Counted from the first letter of the stretch, positions 8,864-18,792 are shown. The stretch: 64,000 nucleotides of DNA from Dermatophilaceae bacterium Sec6.4 (GCA_039636865.1 CP144172.1:930001-994000), one strand, 5' to 3'. Notes: generated by a model from the letters alone, not told the origin. Made by a program: numbers and translations.

Positions 8864-11284
8864 GTGAGTCCGAACCTGACTGCGACCTACCGCCTGCAAC
8901 TACACGCCGGCTTCACCTTCGCCGACGCGGCGGCCCAGACCGGCTATCTGCGATCGCTCGGTGTCTCCCACCTCTACCTATCCCCGATCCTGACCGCGGT
9001 CGAGGGTTCGATGCACGGGTATGACGTCGTGGACCACACCCGCATCAACGACGAACTCGGCGGCATCGCCGGGTTCGAGGAACTGGTCCAGGCCGCCCAC
9101 GCAGACGGCCTCGGGATCGTCGTCGACGTGGTGCCCAATCACATGGCGTTCGTCGCCCCGGAGTACCGCAACCGCCCGGTCTGGGAACTGCTGCGCAACG
9201 GACGTGACGCCCCGACCGTGGACTGGTTCGACGTGGACTGGAAGGCCGGCGGCGGGCGTATCGGGCTGCCGATCCTCGGCTCGACGCTGCCGGAGGCCAT
9301 TGAGGCCGGTGAGATCACCCGTGACGAACTGGACGGCGAACCGGTGCTGCGCTACTTCGAGCACGTGTTTCCGTTGGCGCTCGGCTCGGAGCACATCGAA
9401 GACCTGGCAGCTCTGCTGGACCGCCAGCACTACCGGCTCGCGAGCTGGCGCGAAAAGGATGAGGTGCTCAACTACCGCCGGTTCTTCGAGGTCGACGGCC
9501 TGATCGCGGTGCGGGTGGAGTTGCAGGAGGTCTTCGATGCCACCCACGAACTCTTGCTGGATCTGCACCACCGCGGGTTGATCGACGGCTTCCGTATCGA
9601 CCACCCGGACGGTCTCGCCGATCCCGCGGAGTACCTGGAGAGACTGACCAGGGCCTGTCGCAACGGCACCCCTATCTGGGTGGAGAAGATCCTCGAGGGC
9701 CCAGAACGGTTACCGCGCAGCTGGCAGTGCGCCGGCACCACGGGGTACGACGCGCTGCGAGTCGTACAGTCCGCGCTGACCGACCCTGCCTCGGCCGATG
9801 TCATCGAGCGGGAGTGGGAGGCGACCGGGGGTGACGCGGACTTCGAGGAGGAAGTACGGGCCGCCAAACGGCAGGTCGTCGCGCAGTCGCTTGCCCCCGA
9901 GGTGGAGCGACTGACCAGGCGGGCCCGCGAAGCGCTACCCGACCTCGAGGGTGAATTGTTGCGCGACGCCATCATCGAGTTGCTCGTCGCAGGCGAGGTG
10001 TACCGCGCGTACGTGCGGCCCGAACACCGGATGAGCCGGACCGCGCAGGTGCGTCTCGCGGAGGCGTTCGGTCGGGCGATGGAGGCTCGTCCTGACCTGT
10101 CTTCGACCCTGGAGGCGCTGGTGCCGATGACGGTGCTGGCCGACGAGGACGATGAGGCCGCAACGGACTTCGCCGTGCGTCTGCAGCAGACGTGGGGGCC
10201 GGTGATGGCCAAGGGCATCGAGGACACCACCTTCTACCGCTGGCACCGGCTGATCGCGCTCAACGAGGTCGGCAGTGACCCGACCGTGCTGCGGAATGCC
10301 TCACCGCAGAGTCTGCACGATTGGTCACAGTGGCAGCAGGAGCATTGGCCGCTGACGATGACCGCGTTGTCGACGCACGACACCAAACGTAGTGAGGACA
10401 CCCGGGCCCGGATTCTCGCTGTAGCCGGTGATCCGCAGGCGTGGGAGCAGTTGTCACGGGTAACGCGAGAGCTCGCCGCCGACGCGGGCGTCGACCTACC
10501 GACAGCGCACCTGGTGTGGCAGACCCTGCTCGGGGTCGGCGAGATCAGTCCGGAGCGACTGTCGGAATACCTGCAGAAGGCGCTGCGCGAAGCCAAAGAA
10601 CACACTGCCTGGGTGGACGGCGACGAAGACTACGAGCGTCGAATCATCGACTTCGCGATCTGCGCTACGCAGGGCGGTCCGTTGTACGACGCGTTGCACG
10701 ACGCCTTGGAGAACAACCGCTACGCCGTGCGGGCGCTCACGCTGGGAGCCAAACTGCTGCAGCTGACGATTCCCGGGGTGCCGGACACCTATCAGGGCTG
10801 TGAAGGGATCGACCTCTCATTGGTCGACCCGGACAATCGCCGGCCCGTCGATTACGCGGTGCGCGCCGTCACGTTGGCCAACGGATCGGGCCCCCAACTC
10901 GACGGATTGAGCGCCGAGAAGCTGCAGTTGGTGATGACCGTGTTGGCGGCTCGCGAGCGGGAGCCGGCTGCATTCGGAGCTGATTCGTCGTACACACCCG
11001 TGGAGTCGACCAGCGAGCATGTCGTCGGGTTCGTGCGAGCCCATGCGCCGGGACGTGTCTCCGGAGTATTCAACCGCGGCAGGCGCGCGACGTTCGCCTC
11101 GCTGGTGCTGCGCGCGCCGTCCCGGTGGGAGGCCACCGGCGGTTTCACCGACGAGACGGTCGCCCTGGATTCGGGCAGCTGGACCGATCTGTTGACCGGT
11201 CGGTCTTTCGATGTCGATGAGCAGATCCACGCGAGCGAACTGTTCGCGGACGAACCGGTCGTCTTTCTGGAAGAGGTGGGTTGA
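8864..11284 (+). CDS. treY: Malto-oligosyltrehalose synthase
   Basis: An 806-residue GH13 enzyme. It turns the reducing-end alpha-1,4 bond of malto-oligosaccharides (from glycogen) into the alpha,alpha-1,1 bond of maltooligosyltrehalose. Visible features: TYRLQLHAGFTF at the start, SHLYLSPIL, VVDVVPNHMAF, IDGFRIDHPDGLADP with the catalytic Asp, and TMTALSTHDTKRSED. The start was set at GTG 8864 because GGAGAA lies just upstream and the N-terminus then matches the family; an in-frame ATG at 8828 would add 12 unrelated residues. The stop overlaps the treZ start (TGATG), so the two are translationally coupled. No treX debranching gene is in the window. Confidence 0.95.
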   Translation: MSPNLTATYRLQLHAGFTFADAAAQTGYLRSLGVSHLYLSPILTAVEGSMHGYDVVDHTRINDELGGIAGFEELVQAAHADGLGIVVDVVPNHMAFVAPEYRNRPVWELLRNGRDAPTVDWFDVDWKAGGGRIGLPILGSTLPEAIEAGEITRDELDGEPVLRYFEHVFPLALGSEHIEDLAALLDRQHYRLASWREKDEVLNYRRFFEVDGLIAVRVELQEVFDATHELLLDLHHRGLIDGFRIDHPDGLADPAEYLERLTRACRNGTPIWVEKILEGPERLPRSWQCAGTTGYDALRVVQSALTDPASADVIEREWEATGGDADFEEEVRAAKRQVVAQSLAPEVERLTRRAREALPDLEGELLRDAIIELLVAGEVYRAYVRPEHRMSRTAQVRLAEAFGRAMEARPDLSSTLEALVPMTVLADEDDEAATDFAVRLQQTWGPVMAKGIEDTTFYRWHRLIALNEVGSDPTVLRNASPQSLHDWSQWQQEHWPLTMTALSTHDTKRSEDTRARILAVAGDPQAWEQLSRVTRELAADAGVDLPTAHLVWQTLLGVGEISPERLSEYLQKALREAKEHTAWVDGDEDYERRIIDFAICATQGGPLYDALHDALENNRYAVRALTLGAKLLQLTIPGVPDTYQGCEGIDLSLVDPDNRRPVDYAVRAVTLANGSGPQLDGLSAEKLQLVMTVLAAREREPAAFGADSSYTPVESTSEHVVGFVRAHAPGRVSGVFNRGRRATFASLVLRAPSRWEATGGFTDETVALDSGSWTDLLTGRSFDVDEQIHASELFADEPVVFLEEVG

Positions 11285-13074
11285 TGCAGGATTTTGATGT
11301 GTGGGCACCGTCGGCGCAGGACTCTGTCGAGCTGGTGCTCGGCCAGGAGACGGTGGCCATGACGCGCAGCGGGCAGTGGTGGCGCACCGACCGCCCGGCC
11401 ACGGCCGGCCAACGGTACGCCTTCCGGATCGATGGCAACGGCCCGTTCCCGGATCCACGCTCGCGCTACCAACCTGACGGGCCGAACGGTGCGTCGCAGA
11501 TTGTCGATCCGCGGTCATTCACCTGGACCGATGACGCGTGGGTAGGCGTGCCCTTGCAGGGTGCAGTCATCTACGAGCTGCACATCGGGACGTTCACCGA
11601 GGGCGGCACACTCGACTCTGCGATCGAACGGCTGGACTATCTGGCCGACCTCGGCGTGAGTGTCGTCGAACTGATGCCGGTCGCCGCGTTTCCCGGGGAA
11701 CGCGGCTGGGGTTACGACGGCGTCGACCTCTACGCGGTGCACGAGGCTTACGGTGGGCCCAGCGCTCTCGCCCGATTCGTCGACGCTGCCCATGCGCGCG
11801 GTCTCGGCGTATGCCTCGACGTGGTCTACAACCATCTCGGGCCCAGCGGCAACTATCTGTCCGAATTCGGTCCCTATTTCACCGATCGCCACCACACGCC
11901 CTGGGGATCCGCGGTCAATCTGGACGCTCCCGGCAGTAACGAGGTGCGCCGATTCATCGTGGACAACGCGTTGATGTGGTTCCGGGACCTGCACATCGAT
12001 GCTCTACGACTGGACGCCGTGCATGCATTGGTCGACGAACGCGCGGTGCACGTGCTGGAGCAGCTGGAGATCGAAACCGAGGCGCTGGCAGCGCAACTGG
12101 GCCGATCACTACTGCTCATCGCGGAGTCGGACCGCAACGATCCCGCCACCGTGTCTCGGCGCGCACCGGGTGGCTCCGGTGGGCTCGGGCTGACCGGACA
12201 GTGGGCCGACGACGTGCACCACACCCTGCATGTGCTGCTCACGGGAGAGACCGCGGGCTACTACGGCGACTTCGCCGACAACGGGGCCTTCGCCAAGGTC
12301 GCTCGTACCCCGTTCTTCCACGACGGCACCTGGTCCACCTTCCGTGGTCGTGACCACGGAAGAGCGGTAGTGCCGTTGCTGACCCCCGGGTGGAAGTACG
12401 TCGCATCTCTGCAAACCCACGATCAGGTCGGGAACCGGGCCACCGGAGAGCGTCTGTCCCAACTGATAGGTCGTGACAGATTGGCAGCCGGCGCCACATT
12501 GCTACTCACGCTCCCGTACACACCGATGCTCTTCATGGGAGAGGAATGGGGTGCCTCCACAAAGTGGGCGTACTTCACTGACCATCAGGAACCGGAGCTG
12601 GCGACAGCTGTGTCGAAGGGGCGCCGTGCGGAGTTCGCCGAGCACGGCTGGGGAGATGACGTCCCGGATCCGCAGGCGTCGTCGACAGCCGACAGCTCAA
12701 CCCTGCGGTGGGAGGAGTTGTCGCAGGAACCTCATGTGCGCCTGCTCGGCTGGTATCGCACGCTCATCCGTCTGCGTCGCACCACCCCAGAGCTCGCTGA
12801 CCCATCCCTCGGCGTGACGCAGGTACACCGCGACGGCGATGTGCTCGTCTACCGACGCGGTGCCTGCACCGTGGTGGTGAACCTCTCGAACGAGCCGGTG
12901 ACGCACCGTATCGAAGACCGCGTGGCTGACGGCAGCGGGGTGGACGGCAGCGTGGCTGATGCCGGCGTCGAGGTGCTCGCCGGGTGGGAGGCCGTGCACG
13001 AGGGCCACGAGATCCGAGTGGCGCCCGACGGCTCGGTGATCTATCGGGTAACCGCAGAAAAAGCGAGGAAGTGA
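11284..13074 (+). CDS. treZ: Malto-oligosyltrehalose trehalohydrolase
   Basis: A 596-residue GH13 enzyme that releases trehalose from maltooligosyltrehalose made by TreY. An N-terminal carbohydrate-binding-like domain (DFDVWAPSAQDSVEL) precedes the barrel: YELHIGTFTEGGT, CLDVVYNHLGPSGNY, DALRLDAVHAL with the nucleophile Asp, LLIAESDRND and LQTHDQVGNRATGER. The length is typical. ATG 11284 overlaps the treY stop; a TTG three bases earlier is less likely. It is in one transcription unit with treY and the following unknown gene. Confidence 0.95.
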   Translation: MQDFDVWAPSAQDSVELVLGQETVAMTRSGQWWRTDRPATAGQRYAFRIDGNGPFPDPRSRYQPDGPNGASQIVDPRSFTWTDDAWVGVPLQGAVIYELHIGTFTEGGTLDSAIERLDYLADLGVSVVELMPVAAFPGERGWGYDGVDLYAVHEAYGGPSALARFVDAAHARGLGVCLDVVYNHLGPSGNYLSEFGPYFTDRHHTPWGSAVNLDAPGSNEVRRFIVDNALMWFRDLHIDALRLDAVHALVDERAVHVLEQLEIETEALAAQLGRSLLLIAESDRNDPATVSRRAPGGSGGLGLTGQWADDVHHTLHVLLTGETAGYYGDFADNGAFAKVARTPFFHDGTWSTFRGRDHGRAVVPLLTPGWKYVASLQTHDQVGNRATGERLSQLIGRDRLAAGATLLLTLPYTPMLFMGEEWGASTKWAYFTDHQEPELATAVSKGRRAEFAEHGWGDDVPDPQASSTADSSTLRWEELSQEPHVRLLGWYRTLIRLRRTTPELADPSLGVTQVHRDGDVLVYRRGACTVVVNLSNEPVTHRIEDRVADGSGVDGSVADAGVEVLAGWEAVHEGHEIRVAPDGSVIYRVTAEKARK

Positions 13075-13080
13075 ACGCCC

Positions 13081-13707
13081 TTGTCGGACAGCATTGAACG
13101 GCCGCCGCGACGACCTGCCCTGCGTACTCTGAACCAGTTGGAGGCCCTGGGAGGTTCCAGCGATCCCGCCCAGTTGTCCGAGGCCGCGCATGAGACCGCC
13201 GCGGTCCTGGTCGGCACCGGACGCTCGCTGCACGATCCGCAGGTGACCACCCGGCTCGTTCAGCTGGTCGACGAACTCGGCATCGCGACCCTCGCCGAGC
13301 TGTGGGCCGACCGCCCGGCGAACAGCCTGCCCGGTGCGCTCTGGCGGCTCTACACCCTGCGCGAATGGGTGCGCCGGGATCCGGTGGGCGCTGCGCGTGA
13401 CTACGACGCCGGCCGGACCAGCGCCGAGGTGGCGCACGCGATCGCCGGCTCGGCCGAACCGCCGACACCCGCCGCCATTCAGTACCTCGTGGACGAGATT
13501 CTGACCGGTGTTTTCGAAGACGACTTCGCGGTGGCCCTGGAGCGCGCGTCGGCGTTCTGCCGGGTGGTATCGGTCGGGCGCGCCCACCGTCTGGACGACG
13601 CCGACAGCGGCGCGTCGCAGTTGGCGGCGCGCGCTGCTGCGTTGCTCACCACCGCACAGGACCTTTCCCGTTGCGCGACGCTCTGGCGGGCCGGGAAGCT
13701 CGACTGA
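13081..13707 (+). CDS. Unknown protein encoded directly after treYZ
   Basis: A 208-residue soluble, helix-rich protein with no signal peptide or membrane segment. It starts at TTG 13081, with AGGAAG nine bases upstream and overlapping the end of treZ; the gap to treZ is 6 bases, so it is part of the tre operon. Ordered segments such as AELWADRPANSLPGALWRLY and a repeated ARAAAL/LARA helix style suggest an all-alpha fold. No known catalytic motif was recognised. It may be an actinobacterial lineage-specific protein; its link to trehalose rests only on position. Confidence 0.8.
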   Translation: MSDSIERPPRRPALRTLNQLEALGGSSDPAQLSEAAHETAAVLVGTGRSLHDPQVTTRLVQLVDELGIATLAELWADRPANSLPGALWRLYTLREWVRRDPVGAARDYDAGRTSAEVAHAIAGSAEPPTPAAIQYLVDEILTGVFEDDFAVALERASAFCRVVSVGRAHRLDDADSGASQLAARAAALLTTAQDLSRCATLWRAGKLD

Positions 13708-13729
13708 AGACCGTCAGAGTGCCACGCCG

Positions 13730-14344
13730 TCAGGATCGTGATGCCTCTTTGATGGTGGACGGGTCCCCGGGGCGGTCCAGCGCGATGACCTGCGGCGGTA
13801 GGCCCCACTCGTTGATTCCCAGGCGGCTCATCGGGGCAAGACCGGCCATGGTGGGGTGATCGCCGTCCATCACGTCAGGGTCGATCGCGAAGGCTGTGAC
13901 GCGTCCGATGATCAGCGTCGAGTCGCCGAGCTGAATGGCGGAGTGCAGCACGCACTCCATTGCTGCGGGGGAGTCCGCAACGCGCTTCGGACGAACGGTC
14001 TCGCTGTCCTCCATCGTGATACCGAGCGCGAGTGCCTCGTCGTCGGCCGCGTCGAAACTCGCAGAGCTGTTGTTGATGGCGTGCAGCAGGTGCTGCGGTG
14101 CGATGTTGACCACGAATTCGCGGGTCGCGCGGATGTTACGCAGCGTGTCTTTCTCCCCGACGGAGGAGAACACCACCATGGGCGGGTTTGCGCAGGCCAC
14201 GTTGAAGAACGAGTGTGGAGCGAGGTTGCCTACCCCGTCTGCGGACACCGTTGACACCCAGGCGATCGGGCGCGGCACGACGAGAGAGTTCAGCAACGGA
14301 TAAGGCTCGACGCCGTCGGCGCCCGGCAGCAGGATTCTTCGCAT
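13730..14344 (-). CDS. Flavin reductase-like FMN-binding protein
   Basis: A 204-residue protein of the flavin reductase-like split-barrel family. The pattern PYPLLNSLVVPRPIAWVST, then LAPHSFFNVACANPPMVVFS, TLRNIRATREFVVNI and LGDSTLIIGRVTAF follows the FMN-binding region. Such proteins reduce FMN with NAD(P)H or bind FMN in oxygenase systems; the partner is unknown. The start at ATG 14344 gives the normal family N-terminus, with a GGTGG sequence upstream. It converges with the treYZ operon, 22 bases apart. Confidence 0.88.
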   Translation of the reverse strand: MRRILLPGADGVEPYPLLNSLVVPRPIAWVSTVSADGVGNLAPHSFFNVACANPPMVVFSSVGEKDTLRNIRATREFVVNIAPQHLLHAINNSSASFDAADDEALALGITMEDSETVRPKRVADSPAAMECVLHSAIQLGDSTLIIGRVTAFAIDPDVMDGDHPTMAGLAPMSRLGINEWGLPPQVIALDRPGDPSTIKEASRS

Positions 14345-14565
14345 GTCGCCACCGTAAGGCGCCAGTGACCGGTCCAACTCCACGGGCCCCCGCGGCCCAA
14401 CTGATCGGCACGGAGGGTCATCCAGGAACAACTCGGGATGCGGTGCGGTTAGGGTTAGTGTGCGTCGGACCGCGGCAGCCCCGGGTCCCAAATAAAGCCG
14501 CTACGAGCGGCCACGCGCCGTGAGGCGCTCCCGGTCCGGCGCACCTACTTCGAGCAGGGTTTTGC

Positions 14566-14853
14566 TCAGTCGCGGTGATCCGTGGTCTTGAGTTTCACCT
14601 TGTGGTCGCCGTCGCAGGACTTCGTGTGGTCTTTCGCATCGGAGCGGGCCTTGTCACGCGAGCGCCGGGCGCGGCCCCGCCACGCACAACTCTTGCAGGA
14701 GCCGTAGGTGAAGCTGCCCTCGTCCCTGGTCGACTCCTCGGGCTCCGGGGGCGCCGGTTCCGCAGCCTTCGACTTCTTCTTGTCCTTGTCCTTCTTGTCC
14801 TTGTCCTTCTTATCCCGGGCCACGCCCATATTGTGCACGCGCCGCCCATCCAT
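14566..14853 (-). CDS. Small basic protein with Lys/Asp repeats and a CxxC motif
   Basis: A 95-residue protein. Residues 14-28 are a highly charged run of KKDKDKK units, coded by a direct repeat at about 14774-14815. A Pro/Glu linker follows, then a C-terminal module with Cys in GSCKSCAWRG and a later Cys in HTKSCDGDH. Three cysteines plus histidines could bind zinc, but this is not a recognised zinc ribbon. GGTGGGAG lies ten bases upstream of the ATG; an inner ATG at 14829 is an alternative start. Codon use looks native. Function is unknown. It follows the pst operon in the same direction, 38 bases after pstB. Confidence 0.65.
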   Translation of the reverse strand: MDGRRVHNMGVARDKKDKDKKDKDKKKSKAAEPAPPEPEESTRDEGSFTYGSCKSCAWRGRARRSRDKARSDAKDHTKSCDGDHKVKLKTTDHRD

Positions 14854-14891
14854 GGCTCGCGCGCTCCCACCTTCAGGTACGTGTGCAACTC

Positions 14892-15668
14892 CTAACCGAA
14901 GCGCCCGGAGATGTAGTCCTCCGTCGCACGCACCTCGGGGTTGTTGAAGATCTTCTGCGTGTCGTTCATCTCGATCAGGTGCCCCGGTTTGCCGGTCGCT
15001 GCCAGATTGAAGAATCCTGTCTTGTCCGACACCCGTGAGGCCTGCTGCATGTTGTGGGTGACGATGACGATCGTGTATTCGTTCTTCAGCTCGGCGACCA
15101 GGTCTTCGATCGCGAGCGTCGAGATCGGGTCAAGCGCTGAGCATGGCTCATCCATCAACAGCACCTGCGGCTCCACTGCGATGGCCCGCGCGATACACAA
15201 CCGTTGTTGCTGACCGCCAGAGAGGCTTGCGCCGGGCTTGCCCAGCCGGTCCTTGACCTCGTTCCACAAGTTCGCGTGCTTCAGCGACTGCTCGACCTTC
15301 TCCTCCAACGCCTTCTTGTTCTTGACCCCGTTCAGGCGCAGGCCGGCCGTCACGTTGTCCCGGATCGACATGGTGGGGAAAGGATTGGGTCGCTGGAAGA
15401 CCATGCCGACCGTCCGGCGGACGCCGACAGCGTCGACACCGGGTGCGTAGAGATCGACATCATCCAGCAGCACCGTGCCTTCCACGCGACCGCCGGGCGT
15501 CACTTCGTGCATCCGGTTCAAAGTGCGCAGGAAGGTGGACTTTCCGCAGCCCGACGGACCGATGAACGCCGTCACTGAGCGTGGCTCGATCGTCATCGTG
15601 ACGTCTTCGACCGCCTTGAAGTCGCTGTAGTAGACGCTCAGATCCCGGACGTCGATTCGCTTGCCCAT
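14892..15668 (-). CDS. pstB: Phosphate ABC transporter ATP-binding protein PstB
   Basis: A 258-residue ABC ATPase that powers high-affinity phosphate import at the inner face of the membrane. Walker A is GPSGCGKST, the Q-loop is in [12 protein letters not shown] (a PstB hallmark), the signature is LSGGQQQR, Walker B is [12 protein letters not shown], and the switch His is in VTHNM. The length is typical. It is the last gene of pstS-pstC-pstA-pstB, 43 bases after pstA. Confidence 0.97.
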   Translation of the reverse strand: MGKRIDVRDLSVYYSDFKAVEDVTMTIEPRSVTAFIGPSGCGKSTFLRTLNRMHEVTPGGRVEGTVLLDDVDLYAPGVDAVGVRRTVGMVFQRPNPFPTMSIRDNVTAGLRLNGVKNKKALEEKVEQSLKHANLWNEVKDRLGKPGASLSGGQQQRLCIARAIAVEPQVLLMDEPCSALDPISTLAIEDLVAELKNEYTIVIVTHNMQQASRVSDKTGFFNLAATGKPGHLIEMNDTQKIFNNPEVRATEDYISGRFG

Positions 15669-15711
15669 AAGTTCTCGATATCGCTTTCAGAAAATGGAAG
15701 GAAGACGCGGG

Positions 15712-16668
15712 TCAGCTCTTGACCCGTGTGAGCCGCCCGAGGAGGCGGCCCAGCAGGTTGATGGCGAGCACGATGATGATGAGAGTAAGCGCAGCGCCCC
15801 ACACCCGGTCGGCGGAGATCGGCACGCCCGACATGTAGCTGGCCTGCCCGAAGATCAAGGTAGGCAGCGACGCGATGCCCGACGGGGCGAGCGGGTTGTA
15901 GGTCAGGTAGGCGAAGTAGGTGGTGAGGAACAGCCAGGGCGCGGTCTCGCCGAGCACCCTCGCGAGGCCCAGCAATGCGCCGGTGATGATGCCGGAGATG
16001 CTGGTAGGCAACACCACCCGCACCACCGTCTTCCACTTCGGCACTCCGAGCGCGTAGGCCGCCTCGCGCAACTCGTTCGGCACGAGCTTGAGCATCTCCT
16101 CGGTGGATCGCGTCACGACCGGGATCATCAGCATCGTCAGCGCGAGCGACACGCAGATCGGGATCAGACGCTGATGCAGCGTGGTCACCCAGACCGCGAA
16201 GACGAACAGTGCCGCGACGATTGACGGGATCCCACTGAGGATGTCGACCATGAAGCTCACCAGCCGCGCGATCCGGCGGTTGGCCGTGCTGCCCGTCCGG
16301 CCGTACTCCACCAGATAGATCGCGGTGAAGACTGCGATCGGGATAGCGATGAGAGCGGTGATCAGACCTATCTCCACGGTCCCGACGATGGCGTGTCGGG
16401 CGCCGCGGACCTGGGTGTCGCCGATCGGCAGGGCACCGGACTGGTCCTTCTGCCACCAGGTGATCGAGGCCACCGAGTGAAAGCCTTTGGAGGTGACCTC
16501 CCAGAGGATCCAGATCAGCGGAATCAGGGCTATCAGGAAAGCCAGCCAGACCAGGGCCGTGGCGAAATTGTTCTTGAACGCCCGTGAGCCGGACCGGCCC
16601 GCGGCAAGGCTCGGCAGCGTGTCAGCCGACGGTGTGTCGGCAATCGAGGTGCTCGTGTCGCTCGTCAT
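15712..16668 (-). CDS. pstA: Phosphate ABC transporter permease PstA
   Basis: A 318-residue inner-membrane permease with about six membrane segments. The ABC-permease EAA loop is visible in NELREAAYALGVPKWKTV, and SGIPSIVAALFVF is typical of PstA. It forms the channel with PstC. Its ATG overlaps the pstC stop by four bases (ATGA), showing translational coupling. The first ~35 residues are a polar cytoplasmic extension. Confidence 0.96.
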   Translation of the reverse strand: MTSDTSTSIADTPSADTLPSLAAGRSGSRAFKNNFATALVWLAFLIALIPLIWILWEVTSKGFHSVASITWWQKDQSGALPIGDTQVRGARHAIVGTVEIGLITALIAIPIAVFTAIYLVEYGRTGSTANRRIARLVSFMVDILSGIPSIVAALFVFAVWVTTLHQRLIPICVSLALTMLMIPVVTRSTEEMLKLVPNELREAAYALGVPKWKTVVRVVLPTSISGIITGALLGLARVLGETAPWLFLTTYFAYLTYNPLAPSGIASLPTLIFGQASYMSGVPISADRVWGAALTLIIIVLAINLLGRLLGRLTRVKS

Positions 16669-17675
16669 TCGGAGAACTCCTTGCGGCGCTCGATGATGAC
16701 CCGGGCTATTGCGTTGACGACGAAGGTCAGGACGAAGAGCACCAGGCCCGCAGCTATCAGCGCGCCCATCGAGTTCGCGTCGTTCTGGTCATTGGGCGCG
16801 TCGCTGGCGATCTGCGAGGCGAAGGTCGAGCCGCCGTTGAACAGAGAGAAGGTCCACTTCGTGGTACCAGGCAACGCCGTGAGGATGAGCAGCACGGCGA
16901 CCGTTTCCCCGAGCGCCCGGCCCAGGCCGAGCATGGATGCGCTGATGACACCGGGTCGTCCGAAAGGCAGCACTGCGGTGCGGATCATCTCCCATCGAGT
17001 GGCGCCCAGCGCAAGTGCGCCTTCCTTGTGCTGCAACGGTGTCTGCGCGAAGACCTCGCGCGACAGTGCGGTGATGATCGGCAGGATCATGATCGCCAGG
17101 ACCACCCCGACCATCAGGATGGTCGATCCTCCAGTCACGCTCGGCACACCGGAGAAGAGCGGAATCCAGCCGAGGACGGACTGCAGGACGTTCTGCACGG
17201 GGACGAACTTCGGAGCCACGATGTAGGCACCCCACAGGCCGTAGACGACGGAGGGCACCGCAGCGAGCAGGTCGATCAGCGCCGCACCGATGCGCGCGAA
17301 CCACGGCGGTGCGTAGTGGGTGAGGAACAATGCGATGCCGATGGCGAACGGCACAGCGAGCGTCAGGGCGACCAGCGAGGACGTCACCGTCGTCCAGAGC
17401 AACTGCAGGATGCCGAAGCGTAGATTGTTCGATTCCCACACCCGAGAGGTGAGGAAGTTCGCCTTGTCCTTGCTGATCGCGGGAACTGCCTGCACCAGCA
17501 GGAACACCGCGACAAGAGTCACCAGAACGACGACGAGGAGCCCGGCGCTCATCGCCAACCCACCGAATACCCGGTCACCTCTGGTGCCGGTGGACGCACC
17601 GGAACTCTTCTCCGGGCCGTCAGAAGGATGAGGGAGATTACTATCGCCGACGGATACTCCGGTGATCGATGACAT
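16665..17675 (-). CDS. pstC: Phosphate ABC transporter permease PstC
   Basis: A 336-residue inner-membrane permease with about six membrane segments and a polar N-terminal tail of ~35 residues. Recognisable parts are LLAAVPSVVYGLWGAYIV and the EAA-type loop in KEGALALGATRWEMI. It pairs with PstA. The start lies only seven bases after the pstS stop, so the genes are co-transcribed. Confidence 0.96.
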   Translation of the reverse strand: MSSITGVSVGDSNLPHPSDGPEKSSGASTGTRGDRVFGGLAMSAGLLVVVLVTLVAVFLLVQAVPAISKDKANFLTSRVWESNNLRFGILQLLWTTVTSSLVALTLAVPFAIGIALFLTHYAPPWFARIGAALIDLLAAVPSVVYGLWGAYIVAPKFVPVQNVLQSVLGWIPLFSGVPSVTGGSTILMVGVVLAIMILPIITALSREVFAQTPLQHKEGALALGATRWEMIRTAVLPFGRPGVISASMLGLGRALGETVAVLLILTALPGTTKWTFSLFNGGSTFASQIASDAPNDQNDANSMGALIAAGLVLFVLTFVVNAIARVIIERRKEFSE

Positions 17676-17682
17676 TGCCGGG

Positions 17683-18792
17683 TCAGGAAATCGCGTTGAT
17701 CGCCGCGACGACCTTGGTCTGGATGGGCGCCGGCAACGGAGCTGAACCTACCGTCGACAGCTTGCCCTGGAATTCTGGTGATGCGGTGTAGGACAGGAAC
17801 GACTTGACCGCCTTTGCGGTGCTCGCGTCGGAGTACTTGCTGCAGACGATCTCATAGGTCACTAGCACGATCGGATAGGTGCCTGCCGCTTTGGTCCCGT
17901 AATCGATCTTCAACTTCAGATCATTTCCGGTACCGGAGATCGTGGCCGCTTCTGCAGCTTTGCTGGCTGTTGCAGCTGTCAGCTCCACCGCGCCACCGCC
18001 GTTGTCGACCTGCGCCATCGAGAGCTTGTTCGTAATCGCGTAGGACCACTCGACGTAGGTGATGGCGCCGTCGGTCGATTTCACGGCCGACCCGACGCCG
18101 GCGCTCCCCGCCTTGCCCTGGCCGACCTTGCCGGCCCACTGCTTCGCGTGATCGGCGGTCCAGTCAGCGGGGTCGGTGGTGTGCATGTAGTTGGTGAAGT
18201 TGTCCGTGGTGCCCGAGGAGTCGGAGCGGAAGAAGACCGAGATCTTCGTGCTGGGCAATGTCACGCCCTTGTTCGCCGCGGCAATGGCCGGGTCGTTCCA
18301 GGTGGTGATCTTGCCGCTGAAGATCTTCGCGGTCAGGTCCGGTGTCAGCGTCAATTTGCCGACGCCCTTGAGGTTGTAGGAAATCGCGATCGGTCCGACG
18401 ACCATCGGCAGGTCCCACGCCTCAGAACCGCAAGCAGCCTTGGCCTTTGCCGGCTCGCCCTTGGCGGAGTTCAGCGCAGAGTCCGAACCGGCCCAGCCGA
18501 CCTGCTTGGCGAGGAAAGCGGTGATGCCCTGCCCGGACGAGGTAGGTGCGTAGTTCACCTTCGCGCCGGAGCACTTGGTTGCGAAGTTGGTGGTCGCCAG
18601 TTGCATCGCGTTGCCCTGCGCCGTCGAACCCTGGCCGCTGAGGCTGCCGCTGAAGCAGCTGGCATCGGCCGATGCGGTGCTGCCGGCCTTGGTGCTGGTG
18701 GCGTCGGTGTTGGAAGCGCTCCCACAGGCGGTCAGTGCAAGAGCTGCGGCAACGGTGACGCCGCTGACGCGGCCGATGGACGAAATCTTCAC
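17683..18792 (-). CDS. pstS: Phosphate-binding lipoprotein PstS
   Basis: A 369-residue periplasmic-type binding protein anchored as a lipoprotein (lipobox LTAC). The mature part shows the phosphate-site pattern: SGQGSTAQ, APTSSGQGI, WAGSDSALN and RSDSSGTTDNFTNYM. It captures extracellular phosphate for PstCAB. GTG 18792 was chosen because it gives a compact signal peptide (VKISSIGRVSGVTVAAALAL) and an AGAGGT-type site is upstream. A GGTGAAC-type direct repeat 104-121 bases upstream suggests phosphate-starvation control. Confidence 0.95.
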   Translation of the reverse strand: MKISSIGRVSGVTVAAALALTACGSASNTDATSTKAGSTASADASCFSGSLSGQGSTAQGNAMQLATTNFATKCSGAKVNYAPTSSGQGITAFLAKQVGWAGSDSALNSAKGEPAKAKAACGSEAWDLPMVVGPIAISYNLKGVGKLTLTPDLTAKIFSGKITTWNDPAIAAANKGVTLPSTKISVFFRSDSSGTTDNFTNYMHTTDPADWTADHAKQWAGKVGQGKAGSAGVGSAVKSTDGAITYVEWSYAITNKLSMAQVDNGGGAVELTAATASKAAEAATISGTGNDLKLKIDYGTKAAGTYPIVLVTYEIVCSKYSDASTAKAVKSFLSYTASPEFQGKLSTVGSAPLPAPIQTKVVAAINAIS

